From Bostrychus sinensis (lineage: Eukaryota; Chordata; Actinopteri; Gobiiformes; Eleotridae), in NCBI GenBank assembly GCA_020698575.1, contig CM036247.1:4229976-4293975 (forward strand): a stretch of 64,000 nucleotides of DNA, written 5' to 3'. Under the pieces are notes generated by a model. The model did no database searches. It was not told where the DNA came from and saw only the letters and a list, made by a program, of their open reading frames with translations. Each line of letters opens with the position of its first letter. The first letter of the stretch is position 1. Below are positions 1 to 12,500 of this stretch, piece by piece. The translations under genes and the position numbers were made by a program.

Positions 1-1997
1 GACTAAACCAGGACTAAACCAGGACTAAACCAGGACTAAACCAGGGCTAAACCAGGACTAAACCAGGACTAAACCAGGACTAAACCAGGACTAAAGCAGG
101 ACTAAACCAGGTCTAAACCAGGACTAAACCAGGACTAAGCCAAGACTAAGCCAGGACTAAACCAGGACTAAACCAGGTCTAAACCAGGTCTAAACCAGGA
201 CTAAACCAGGACTAAACCAGGGCTAAACCAGGACTAAACCAGGACTAAACCGGGTCTAAACCAGGGCTAAACCAGGACTAAACCAGAGCTAAACCAGGTC
301 TAAACCAGGACTAAACCAGGGCTAAACCAGGACTAAACCAGGTCTAAACCAAGTCTAAACCAGGCCTAAACCAGGCCTAAACCAGAGCTAAACCAGGACT
401 AAACCAGGACTAAGCCAATACTAAGCCAGGACTAAACCAGGGCTAAACCAGGGCTAAACCAGGACTAAACCAGGACTAAACCAGGACTAAACCAGGACTA
501 AACCAGGGCTAAACCAGGACTAAACCAGGACTAAACCAGAACTAAACCAGGACTAAACCAGGGCTAAACCAGGACTAAAGCAGGACTAAACCAGGTCTAA
601 ACCAGGACTAAACCAGGACTAAGCCAAGACTAAGCCAGGACTAAACCAGGACTAAACCAGGTCTAAACCAGGTCTAAACCAGGACTAAACCGGGACTAAA
701 CCGGGACTAAACCGGGTCTAAACCAGGGCTAAACCAGGACTAAACCAGAGCTAAACCAGGTCTAAACCAGGACTAAACCAGGGCTAAACCAGGACTAAAC
801 CAGGTCTAAACCAAGTCTAAACCAGGCCTAAACCAGGCCTAAACCAGAGCTAAACCAGGACTAAACCAGGACTAAACCAGGGCTAAACCAGGACTAAACC
901 AGGACTAAACCAGAGCTAAACCAGGACTAAACCAGGACTAAACCAGGTCTAAACCAGGACTAAACCAGGACTAAGCCAAGACTAAGCCAGGACTAAACCA
1001 GGACTAAACCAGGTCTAAACCAAGTCTAAACCAGGACTAAACCAGGTCTAAACCAGGACTAAACCAGGACTAAACCAGGACTAAACCAGGACTAAACCAG
1101 GTCTAAACCAGGACTAAACCAGGACTAAGCCAAGACTAAGCCAGGACTAAACCAGGTCTAAACCAAGTCTAAAACAGGACTAAACCAGGTCTAAACCAGG
1201 ACTAAACCAGGACTAAACCAGGACTAAACCAGGGCTAAACCAGGACTAAACCAGGACTAAACCGGGTCTAAACCAGGCTAAACCAGGACTAAACCAGGAC
1301 TAAACCAGAGCTAAACCAGGTCTAAACCAGGACTAAACCAGGGCTAAACCAGGACTAAACCAGGTCTAAACCAAGTCTAAACCAGCCTAAACAGGCCTAA
1401 ACCAGAGCTAAACCAGGACTAAACCAGGACTAAGCCAAGACTAAGCCAGGACTAAACCAGGACTAAACCAGGGCTAAACCAGGACTAAACCAGGACTAAA
1501 ACCAGAGCTAAACCAGGACTAAACCAGGGCTAAATCAGGACTAAACCAGGTCTAAACCAAGTCTAAACCAGGACTAAACAGGACTAAACCAGAGCTAAAC
1601 CAGGACTAAACCAGGACTAAACCAGGTCTAAACCAGGACTAAACCAGGACAAACCAGAGCTAAACCAGGACTAAACCAGGACTAAACCAGGACTGAACCA
1701 GGTCTAAACCAAGTCTAAAACCAGCCTAAACCAGGTCTAAACCAGAGCTAAACCAGGACTAAACCAGGACTAAGCCAAGACTAAGCCAGGACTAAACCAG
1801 GACTAAACCAGGACTAAGCCAAGACTAAGCCAGGACTAAACCAGGACTAAACCAGGACTAAACCAGGACTAAACCAGGACTAAACCAGAGCTAGACCAGG
1901 TCAAAATCAGAGCTAAACCAGGTCGAAATCAGAACTAAATTAGGTCGAAATCAGAGCTAAACCAGATCGAAATCAGAGCTAAATCAGGTCTAAACCC
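1..1997. repeat. 11-bp minisatellite (GGACTAAACCA)n with higher-order structure
   Basis: About 180 head-to-tail copies of an 11-bp unit, with recurring variants (GGTCTAAACCA, GGGCTAAACCA, GAGCTAAACCA, GACTAAGCCA). Blocks of variants repeat: the series beginning CGGGTCTAAACC near 250 recurs in the same order near 711 and, altered, near 1262. Copies decay from about 1,890, where GGTCGAAATC variants appear. The array probably extends beyond the left edge. Confidence 0.97.
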
Positions 1998-2096
1998 CCT
2001 TGCTGAGTTGGAGGATCTGCTCATCTGTCAGACCCGGACCTTGAATAGAATGCAGCACAGAGCAATCAGAGAGACCAGGACTAAACCAGGTCTAAA

Positions 2097-2956
2097 GGGC
2101 CTGTACTACGAAGGTGGCTGGACATAGCCAGGCTTTATGTGAGCTCGCTTCTCAAAGCCTGGACCTCAGCTCTGAGATAACGAGGATCACGGAGGTGGCT
2201 CTCAGCAGAATTTGTGAAGCCAGGGTTTGATCTTCGTCTTCGTCTGTGTGCTCCAGGGAAAGGGGGCGTGTCAGATAAAAAGATACAACAAGCTGAAAGT
2301 CTAACAAAAGCCCATTAGAGTCACATGCAGCAGAAAATGAGGCAATGTTGTTATTTCAGCTTCATTAATAAATGTGATATGAATGTGATAATGTCTAAAC
2401 TAACAGGTGCGCAGTATAATCCCTCTACCAAATACTAAATATGATTATATAATACTTGAATATAACACAGATATAGCTCACAGAACAAACTGTTGATCAT
2501 TATAGTTCTGCATGAACATTAAACACTGGCTGCCTGTGCGCGAGGCTGCAGTGAGAGCATGGAGAGGTTTTTGTGAGGCCCTGAGTGGAGTGGTGCTAAC
2601 TGAAAGGGACAAGTACGAGCGTGACATTGTAGATGGGCTTTTTCACTAACTTTAAACCTCTGTCTACTCGCTTGTATTCTGAAGAGACCAAATACAATAA
2701 AAAAGTGTTCAACTCAGAGTTTAGTCACTCCTCAAACTCAGAATGAAGCGCTGGTCAATAAAATGTCCAGGAAAATGTGAAGGAGCAGATCAAAGCCCAA
2801 ACTCGTGAATAAAACCTGCTGAGGTCCAGCTTAGCTCTGCTGTGTTTGTTTCCACAGAGATCTAACCCAGGCTGAGAAGTGAGCCTCCTTCGTGACACCA
2901 GTAATCCTGGGTTTATTAAGCGAGCTTAACCAGAAATCTGGCTTCCTAGTACAGCC
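2097..2956. mobile_element. Non-autonomous DNA transposon with terminal inverted repeats (about 860 bp)
   Basis: The left end GGGCCTGTACTACGAAG matches, inverted, the right end CTTCCTAGTACAGCC; similar bases continue inward on both sides (GAGCTCGC left, GCGAGCTTA right). Two stray minisatellite units precede it. No transposase frame is visible. Superfamily uncertain. Confidence 0.6.
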
Positions 2957-3377
2957 ATCAGGTCATCACTGAACTCTAATCACAACACGACACAGGAATC
3001 TTCAACATCTACAGACATGATCAAATGGATGATCAAATGGATAAAATGTGGCAGCTACAGAGGAGCGGAGGGAGGCTTTTACTCAAATACATGCATTAAC
3101 GTCAGTGATGAACCCTCGAGGGGATTTTGGCAGATCCTCAAATTAAACAAATAAAAACACTGTATTATAGTGGGTCGATAACCATCTCTGTTTCTCCCAC
3201 AGGTGCAGGGAACAAAAAAATTCAGCCACTCAGATCAGTTCTATCTAGGCAGACGTTAGAGTGTAAATTTCTGACTTCTGTTAAACCAGAGAGAGCGCGT
3301 GAAAACCAATCAGCGACGAGTATTTAGGGAGATCTGATTGGACTATAATCATCTTAAATATCTTTGCTGTTGCTAAC

Positions 3378-3524
3378 CTGAGCTCCTGGCCCTCCCTTTG
3401 GCCCCGGTTTGCCTGTAGTGCCGGTGTCTCCGATGGGGCCCCGGTCCCCTCTAGATCCTGGGATTCCTGGAGGTCCGACCGGTCCTGGAGATCCCCCTGG
3501 ACCTGCCAAACCTTTAGGACCACG
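3378..3524 (-). CDS. Collagen helix exon, 147 nt (last one in the window)
   Basis: 49 codons beginning RGPKGLAGPGGSPGPVGPPG and ending GGPGAQ. Arg completes the previous triplet and 16 perfect triplets follow, including an RGD. It is by far the most proline-rich part of the helix seen (11 Pro). Acceptor TTCTCTCAG, donor GTTAGC. With the 33-nt exon it sums to 180 nt, so the pair may be an ancestral longer exon split by an intron (inference). The gene continues beyond coordinate 1. Confidence 0.92.
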
Positions 3525-6500
3525 CTGAGAGAAGAAAAAAAGACACCAACACACACAGAACTGCTTCAGGACCAACCACAAATGAAAAACAGTCAACCAA
3601 TCAGAGACAGAGCAGAGCATAAAGCCCGCCCCTTTTTAGATACACACTTGTGATTGGTTAAGAGTGATTTTGGTGGGAACAGGTTTGTAAGGGAGGGGAT
3701 CAGACCTGCTTCACTGAAAAAAAGATGGGAACATGACTAATGAGAAAATTAAACTTATTAAACACATTTGTACTCTGGATACACACAAAAAGGAATAATT
3801 TCTTCCATGATTTAGACATTTCCTTAAATTTTATAAAAATGGCTATAAAGCAGTCAAGACCTAAACCCTCTATTGGCAGCTAAAGAATATGAAATGCAAA
3901 TACCATATTTTCTGAACTATAAGTCACACTTTTTTCCATCGTCTGGCTAGAGGTGCGACGTCTACTCAGGTGTGACTTATATATTAAAATATTTCAGGTG
4001 TTGGTTAGAGGGCGCTCTAGGCTTGTGTACCAGCATCTGCTGCACCTGTACCACTGACAATTTAAAATGTAAACATTACCACTAACAACTTAGGCTATAA
4101 AGACAACTGAGAAAGAGCGGAATAATTGGAAATGGAACTGATGCTGAGTCTGACGACAGCCACGCAGAGGAGGAAGCGGCGCTTCGTCTACCTCCGGAGT
4201 TGGCGGAGTTGTCAGAAGCAACACCGAGGATGAAGAATTTAAAGGATTTAGCGATTAGGAGTGAGATGGTGAGTTTGGTGAACTTGTTATATTATGTTCT
4301 TTATGCTATAGTTATGTGAATAACTGTTAATATATTACGTTAACATACGAGACACCTATTCAGTTCGTTGTTTATGCTTCATGTAGCTGAATAACCATCA
4401 ATGTGTTACGTTAGCAAACCGCACACCTATTCAGCCTGTTGTTCTCTATTCTATTATTACTATAACTTGCCTTTCAACATGAAATGTCTGTTCTTGGTGT
4501 GGGATTTGTAAAATAAATTTCCCCCAAAAAATGCGACTTATATATGTTTTTTTCTTCTTCATTATGCATTGCATTATGCATTTCTGGCTCGTGCACATTA
4601 TACTCCGGAGCAACCTATAGTCCGGAAAATATGGTAAGCCAGAATAACAAGAGTGAGTTCATCCTAAAGCTAACTCTCCTAACCTCTTTCTTAAAGGTCT
4701 TTCTGAAACAGTGTGTGACTCCTTTGCATTAGTATTTCAGGTTTTATCACTTAAAATAATGTATCTGTGGAAAACCTCTACTGTTATGGAGCTGTTACAG
4801 AGAACGCTTGGATTAGCCGTCTGTCGCTCTCTGCTGGCAATGGTGGGGACTGGACAGAGCATAAAATGGCTAATTAGCACATGGCTGTTAGCAACATGAT
4901 GCTAACAGATTGATTTTTGAGCTGATGCTTCGTAGTGACGGAGGTTTAAGGCTGAAATGATCAGAACAAGTCCGGTGATGTTGTCTGGGCTTTTGGTTTC
5001 ATGTGTCTATGTAGAGCTGTGAGACCGAGCGTTTTTAGGTCTGGAGAAGGGCAGTGCCTCAGCATACAGGATTACACAAACAGAATACTACTGCAGCTCT
5101 GTTTTTGAGGAGGAGACTACATTAGAACATGGTTAAAGAGAGGAAAAGTTGGATTTAGCAGAAATAAGCAGCTTTAATAACACATGAGAGAATGTGACAG
5201 AGAAGTAATGCTGTGTTATGAAAAGAAAACCACTTTGTTCCTGATTCCTTTCACAGATAAACAGGTTAGTCCACTGGCTTCATGTTGCCTAAAACAGAGC
5301 CTACTTAATTCTTCTGTATTTGCTAAACTGGCTAATGTCCTCGGCACTGATTGTCAGTTACAAAAACCATCTTGATCATCCATAATTAGCAATATTTGGG
5401 GCTAATGCTAATTAATGGAAAAATGTATTGTGGTCTGTTTAGCGTATGGCAGTGGTTCCCAAAGTGGGGTCCGGGGTCCCCTGGTGGGCCGCAAAGGCAC
5501 TGCAGGGGGGCTCCCAGAGTTCATCTAAATTAAAAAATTTAGTTTGAAATTAATGATGAAGCAGAATTTTTAGCCATCAGTCTGTGATTTTGGTTGTATT
5601 ATTTGTAGTTGTATTCAAAGTATTTTTGTACTATTATTTGTAGTATCTATAGTAGTGTCTGTAATATTTTTGTAGTACTTCTGTTGTTTGTATTTGAAGC
5701 ATTTGCACTATTATTTGTAGTTGTATCAGAGTATTTTTGTACTATTATTTCTAGCAGTTGTAGCAGTGTTTGTAGTATTTTTGTATTATCTGAATTAATT
5801 TTGTAGTGTTATTTGTAGTATTTTGGTAGTATTATATTTGTAATTGTAGTCATAGTTTTTGTATTATTTGTAGTATTTTTGTAGTACTTCTGTTGTTTGT
5901 ATTTGAAGCATTTGTACTATTATTTGTAGTTGTATTCAAAGTATTTCTGTACTATTATTTCTAGTTGTAGTAGTGTTTTTGTATTATTATCTGAATTCAT
6001 TTTGTAGTATTATTTGTGGTGGTATTATATTTGTAATTGTAGTCATTTTTTATTATTTGGAGTATTTTGTAAGTATTTTTAAGTAATTTTGAGGTTGTAT
6101 TTGAAGCAGTGGAGTCTTCATAACCTTAAAGTTTTTATAAAAATCTCTGAGGGAAAACACGACATTGACTTTTGAATATAGTAAAGTTTTATTGTTGGGG
6201 GTCCGCGTGGATTTGTCTGATTTTTAACGGGTCCTTAATGCTTTTGACTTTGGGAAAGGCTGGCTTATGGCATTACAAATATTAAAACAAATAAGAGCGT
6301 TCTTACCTGTCCTTTGTCGCCACGATCACCTCTGCCACCCTAAAAAACAACAACAACAAAACAAAGAAAGGAAGTGAGAAATTCCATCAATTGACCAAAG
6401 CAGGAAGTGCACGTTTGAAGGTATGCTTTGTTAATCTCACCTTTTGCCCTTTCGCGCCTTTGGTTCCCTTTTTCCCGGCAGTCCCCTGTTAAACAATACA

Positions 6501-9500
6501 AGAGGAAACGATAAGTTACAGCGTGTTATTTTACACAAAGGAAACCACAGACAGGTGCAGCAAACTGTAAAAATCCACTTCCTTGAACAAACTGATTATT
6601 AACTTAAAGCCAGTAAAAAACTGACAGCAGCTTGTTTAAGATAAAGTTACTTCTGAAATTAATGTTTGATAAAATCAGTGCTCATTTCAAACTTCTAAGC
6701 TTTCTCCTTTGAAGCATTTCAAAATAAAAGCAAGTATTTTTAAAACAAAAGCAGGCCTCACCGTTTCTCCGTCAGGTCCCACTTCACCCTTTGCCCCCTA
6801 CGAAGAAAAAGAAAGATAACAGAAAAATATTACGACATTTGATCATTTATTCATTTTTTTGTCCCTATACAGTTTACTTCAAATGACTTGTGTAGTAGTA
6901 CTGTTACGTTACAGTGCTACTACTAATGTAGAAGTAAAGTACTCACCAAAATGTTAAGTAAAAAGTAATTTAATGCAAAATGTACGCAAGTACTTTTGAA
7001 TTTTTTAGCAACAACTACTACTACAAATCTACTACGGCTACTTTACTACTACCACTACTACCACTACTACTATAGCACTGCTGGTACTACTACTCCTGCT
7101 ACTACTACTACTGCTACTACTACTACCACTGCTACTCTACTACTACCACTACTACTACTGCTACTGCTGCTACTACTACTGCTACTACTACTACTAATAT
7201 GGCTACTACTGCTGCTGGTACTACTACTACTGCTGCTACTACTACTACCGCTGCTGGTACTACTACTACTACTGCTGGTACTATTACTACCGCTACTACT
7301 ACTACTACTACTCTACTACTACTACTCTACTACTACCGCTACTACTACTACTGCTACTACTACTGCTATTACTACTACCGCTGCTGGTACTACTACTACT
7401 ACTGCTGGTACTATTACTACCGCTACTACTACTACTACTACTCTACTACTACTGCTGCTACTACTACTACTCTACTACTACCACTACTACTACTGCTACT
7501 ACTACTAATACTGCTGCTGGTACTACTGCTGCTGCTGCTACTATTACTACTACTACTACCACCACTGTTACTACTACTATTACTACTACTACTACCACCA
7601 CTGTTACTACTACTATTACTACTACTACTACCACCACTGTTACTACTACTATTACTACTACTACTACCACTACCACTACTGCTATTACTACTACTGCTAC
7701 AGTATTAACACACATGATCCCTGGAGAAAACACCTCAGGTTATTATTATTGGCCCAATTTGCCACAGGTAGAAGTTTTTTCCTCCGAGATAAAAAGCCTC
7801 ATGTGGCTCCAGGGACGCCTCATAGGAATAATTATAAAAAGATGAATGAATGAGTCATGATGTGCACTCATGTCGCTCACCTTTTCTCCTACCTGTGCAA
7901 TCTCTGCAGCTGCTGCCCCCTAGCGGTATGTCAGCAGGAGTGCAGCCAGGTCGTGTACACAAACAGCAGTAGCTCCATAACAAACATGTTTGTGTGAGAT
8001 GGACCGGCATTAAAGTTAGTGGTGCAAAAAAAAAAAAAAGAAGAAAAATCCAGCCTTAATATTTGCCAGTGCCAAGCCTGGATAAATGTATGGTTTCGGA
8101 AGGGCATCCAGAGTAAAAACCTGTGCCAAAGTACCATGCGAATGATTCAGTGTGGAGACCTCTAAAGGAAAAGGAGCAGCCAAATGGAACTTGTAAAGGA
8201 AAAGTAAAACCACATCATAAACACTGGAATATCTCAGATCGCTACTCCATATCCACAAATCTAGTCACACATTGCTCTAACATCTTTCGGTCGCCTCTAC
8301 TTTCAGTTTTCTGCTGAGAGTCGCTGAAATCAGCTGCAACAATCACTTAAACTCAACTCTAAACTCAATTTCTGCTTTTAAGAATTCACTACAAGCAGTG
8401 GAACGGGATCAGTGCACCTGCTTTTACTGTGTGACACTAATATACTGCATATATTGTATTTTTGTATGACATTGTATGGATGATAGATGTTTTCTTTTAT
8501 TTTCTCCTCTGTACTGCCTGTATCTTTGGCTGCCAGGTCGTCATTGCAAATAAGAATTGGTTCTCAGTGGGCTTACCCGGTTAAATAAAGTTAAATAAAA
8601 ATAAATAAATACATCTAGCATATATTTTCCAGTAGGAGACATTGTTTGGACTCTTCTGTTTTAAACCTGTGTTTTGTCGGTAGTTTCCATCAGATCCCAT
8701 GGTACGGCTTTGTTCAGAAATACAGTTGCATTTTCATTGACAAATTGTTTACACTTTTGGTTTTTCTTTTCTTTCTTTTTCTTCTTCTTTCTTTATTTCA
8801 TTTTGAGGTCAGACTTCCCTCTCCTCAGACAGTTCCTCTAGTTCTTCAGAAGAGTTACTGAGTGTTTCTGTCGTTTGGTTTTGATCAGCAGCTCATAACA
8901 CGAGTAATCAAAGGAAACATGAACATTTTTTAGTGGTGTATTTGGTCACTCACCACTGAGCCCTGTAAACCCTTCGGTCCGTGTTTCCCAGGGATTCCTG
9001 CGTCTCCCGGACCGCCCACATCGCCCTGAAAACAACAACAACAACAACAACAAAGAAATGAATAAACCATAAATAAAAACAATAAAATTCCCACATCAGT
9101 CTTGTCTCACTTTCTCTTCCCGTGTCTCCATGGTCTACCACCACTTCTGCCTTTTTGTTGCACTTTTATTGCTAAGTATCGATAAAAAGTTTTATGATGT
9201 CACAATATTCTTGTGTATCTGGAGCCACATTTGGAAATATATATCCCAACTTACAAAACAAATCATAAATAAAGGAGAATATAATAAATAAAAAAAAGTG
9301 ATGATCTCTTAATAAAAGTAAAGCACAAGGAATGCACATTTCCAAATCTCCCCACTTTTTCACAACATAAAGCTTTTAAAACCATAATTTTAAACAATAG
9401 GCCACCGGCTGATGCTTGCTCTTTAAAGATGATTTTTGATCAGGCATTTGTTTGGGCAACTACGTGAGCGAAGGACCCCACAGCTACGAGCCACAGTCAC

Positions 9501-12500
9501 AGCCCATGGATGTATAAAGAGACCTGGATGGGTCTGATGCCAGTTTGATCAATGTCCGGCCGTGGAACTGCAGTGGGAAAATCTCTTGCCTGGGAATTCC
9601 AGCCTCAGCGCTGCAGCAGTGGATGAGTCTGGTCGCCACTGAACCAATTTGATTTCTAGAGCGGCGCAAACCTGAGTAAACTGACAGCGGAGTAAGCCAA
9701 TCAGAAAATGGTGGAAGTCACGTTAACAAAGCGACAAGAAAGTGAGCAACGCAAAAACATCTTTCCTTTTTTTTTTTTAAGTAAAGGCTTCTAGTGCTGT
9801 AAGCTGCTGTGGTTTTAATGACTCAATGTGTTTTTGGTCATTTACAATGGAATTTACCGCTGAATGAAACAAACTCTCGGCTCCTCGGTCGCCATCTTGA
9901 TTGTTGTTATTGAGGACGCTGCTCGTGAAGAACACGTGACTTAAATAAACGAATCAAAATGCATGATACGGTTGGGATTTTAATCCAACCACGGCGGAGG
10001 ACGTGGTGACCAGACTGATATTTCCCTGTAGAATACAGAGACACATCATTCTGGATTTTCCAGGCAAGAAAATCAGTGTAAAAATAAACTGGAGTTTGGC
10101 TACAGGACACCTACAGCTGAGAAAATGGCTGGATTTTGTAGAGTTTATTATCAATTTTCACAGCATAGAATTTTTGCCTGTTAAAAATCTTTAATTTGTC
10201 TCAAAAATAACTTGTCAAGTTTTATGACGTCACCGCTCTAGTGTTCAGAGCTGATCACGAGAAACAAGAGCGCTCCTGCTTTTTGGCATCACGGCCACTG
10301 AAAACAACAGTGGTGCTGACATCACTCACTCTCCAGTTCTATAACACTGTACATCCATGCCCTGGCCGCTCAGAGTTTCCAAATGTAGCCGAACTTTGAG
10401 CCTCTGAGGTCACCTGTGGGCTGTGTTATATGAGTTTTTGTTTTAGAGCGAGGGAAGGAACAGTTTAACCAATCACACGCTTTCATAGGACAGGAGCGCT
10501 CTGATTGGTCAATACATCCTTTATCTATCCACAACTAGAATCTATCAGGAATAATGTGAAGGAGCTATTGTTTTATTTCAGAAGTCATAGCTTATTCACA
10601 GTATTTTTATTTTTTATTTTAAAGAATTAGAAGCAGACTCCAGATCTGTGCTGTGTTATTGTGACAGCTCCTGGCTGTGTACAGACTTCCAGGTTTGTGT
10701 GAGACTGTGATAGAGCGTTGGAAAGGAGAGTGTATCATTCAAACTCAGCATCACACATCACTTTTACAGTCACAACATCAGGTAGTGCAGCTTTAACATC
10801 ATTATGTGAATGTGCATTATACACAAAATACTTCATCACATTGTTCCAAAAGCAGCTGTTGACTTTACAGCAGTTTTCAAGTAAATACTGTTCTCAGTGT
10901 CCAGTGGTGGAAGAAATACTCACTTTCTTTAGGTAAAAGTACAGATAAAGGAGCAAAAATGTACTGAAGTAAGAGTAAAAGTATCACCTTAAAATTTTAA
11001 AAGTATTAATGTACTCACTTTCAAATGTACTTGTGAGTAAAAAGGTAAATTCACACAGACTCGACAACTCAGGAATCTGTTAAATTAGGGATTTTGCTGA
11101 AAAACTGTGGGTTAACTAACTAAATGTTAATGGTGCAACAGAAGAGACTGAATCTGCGAGGTTTTTCAGACGAGTACCACATCTTTTATACTCATGTACT
11201 GTAATGCACTTAAAATGCTTTTACTTCAAACCAATTCAAAAAATAGTAGTGGAGTAAAAAGTACAGATTCTTGCTCTAAAATAAAAATAAGTGAAGTAAC
11301 TAAGTTCTTTTATTTTGTTACCTTCCACCACTGTCAGCGTCCAAGCCTGAGACATTTCTTTACATTTTATAAACATCACAAAAACACAGAACTATATTAG
11401 AATAAACTCTGCCATAAATCTGTAGAGAGACAAACACAGACAGTGCGGGCGTCTCGTGGGAATGTGTCTGTGTTTATAGAAAGAGTCTCGCTGTTTGTGC
11501 AAAGAAACTTTTCAACGTCCTGCTGGATCTGGGCGCTCCTGTAGCTCTGCAGGCAGGGAACCCGGGCCATGTGAGGGGTGGGAAGGGTCCTTTTCTGACG
11601 GAGACGGGACAGGGGGGCAGTCTTCAAAGTCCCGTTGAGCTTGCGTTGCTCAAGGGCCCTGCAGCTGCCAAACCAGGACGTGAGGCTGAGTCAAAAACGT
11701 GGAGGGGAGGGGCCAGTGCTGTCCTGAGTTTCCTGAGCAGGTGCAGAAGTTTTTGTGTGTGTGGGTTTTTTTCAGACTGCTGCAGTGTCAGAGCAGAAGC
11801 ACAGAAACCACTGACCCTCTCCACAGCAGCAGAGAGATCAGTGACGTGTTTTCCCCCCAAGACTTCCAGAAACCAATCGCCATTTCTTTTGTTTTGTCCA
11901 CATTGATGGTGGTATTTTTCCAGCCTGGTCGGCCAGTCCCTCCTACTTTCTGATCAAAAACAGGAGAGTCTGGATTTTCCGTTTCCCGTCCCAAAAGCCT
12001 AATCTCCTATGAATGATAACCAGCTGTAACTTCTTCTCTCACCGCTCTGATCTGACAGCGTTTAGGTCTTTCTTTCGTCTCCTGTTGGTTCTGCTGAAGT
12101 CCTCGTTGTTGTTCAGTCCTCTGTGGGATTTTTGTCTTCGTCCTGTTTCCATTTTAACAACAGTAAAGTCCCTCTGACGTCCCACGTAACCACCACATTC
12201 AAACAAACCCACTTTTTCTTCCACAAGTCTTTGTACAACTGGCTTCTGCTGCTGTCCCTGTTCACAAATAAGGACAGAGCTCATCAGGATACACAGAATT
12301 CTGGAGTTTTATTGAAAAACCGACAGCAATCCGCATTTCTCTGATTGGTTACTTTTCCTGTCGTTGTTTTGGCTGTAGAAATGAGACTCAGCTGAAGGGA
12401 CCAGACGAACTTCTGTGCACAGGACAGGACAGGAGTTTGTCTGACCAAAGATTTGCAGCACACTGCAAGATGCTCAGCCTCCGTTCTGTGAGAGGACTCA

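Noticed and set aside
6996..7733. Long Leu/Thr/Tyr/Val-rich open frames on both strands
   Set aside because: They are translations of an ACT/CTA trinucleotide array, which lacks stop codons in several frames by composition.
11397..12344. Several short overlapping frames in a GC-richer patch
   Set aside because: No shared domain, no splice-consistent chain and no repeat identity; most likely chance frames.
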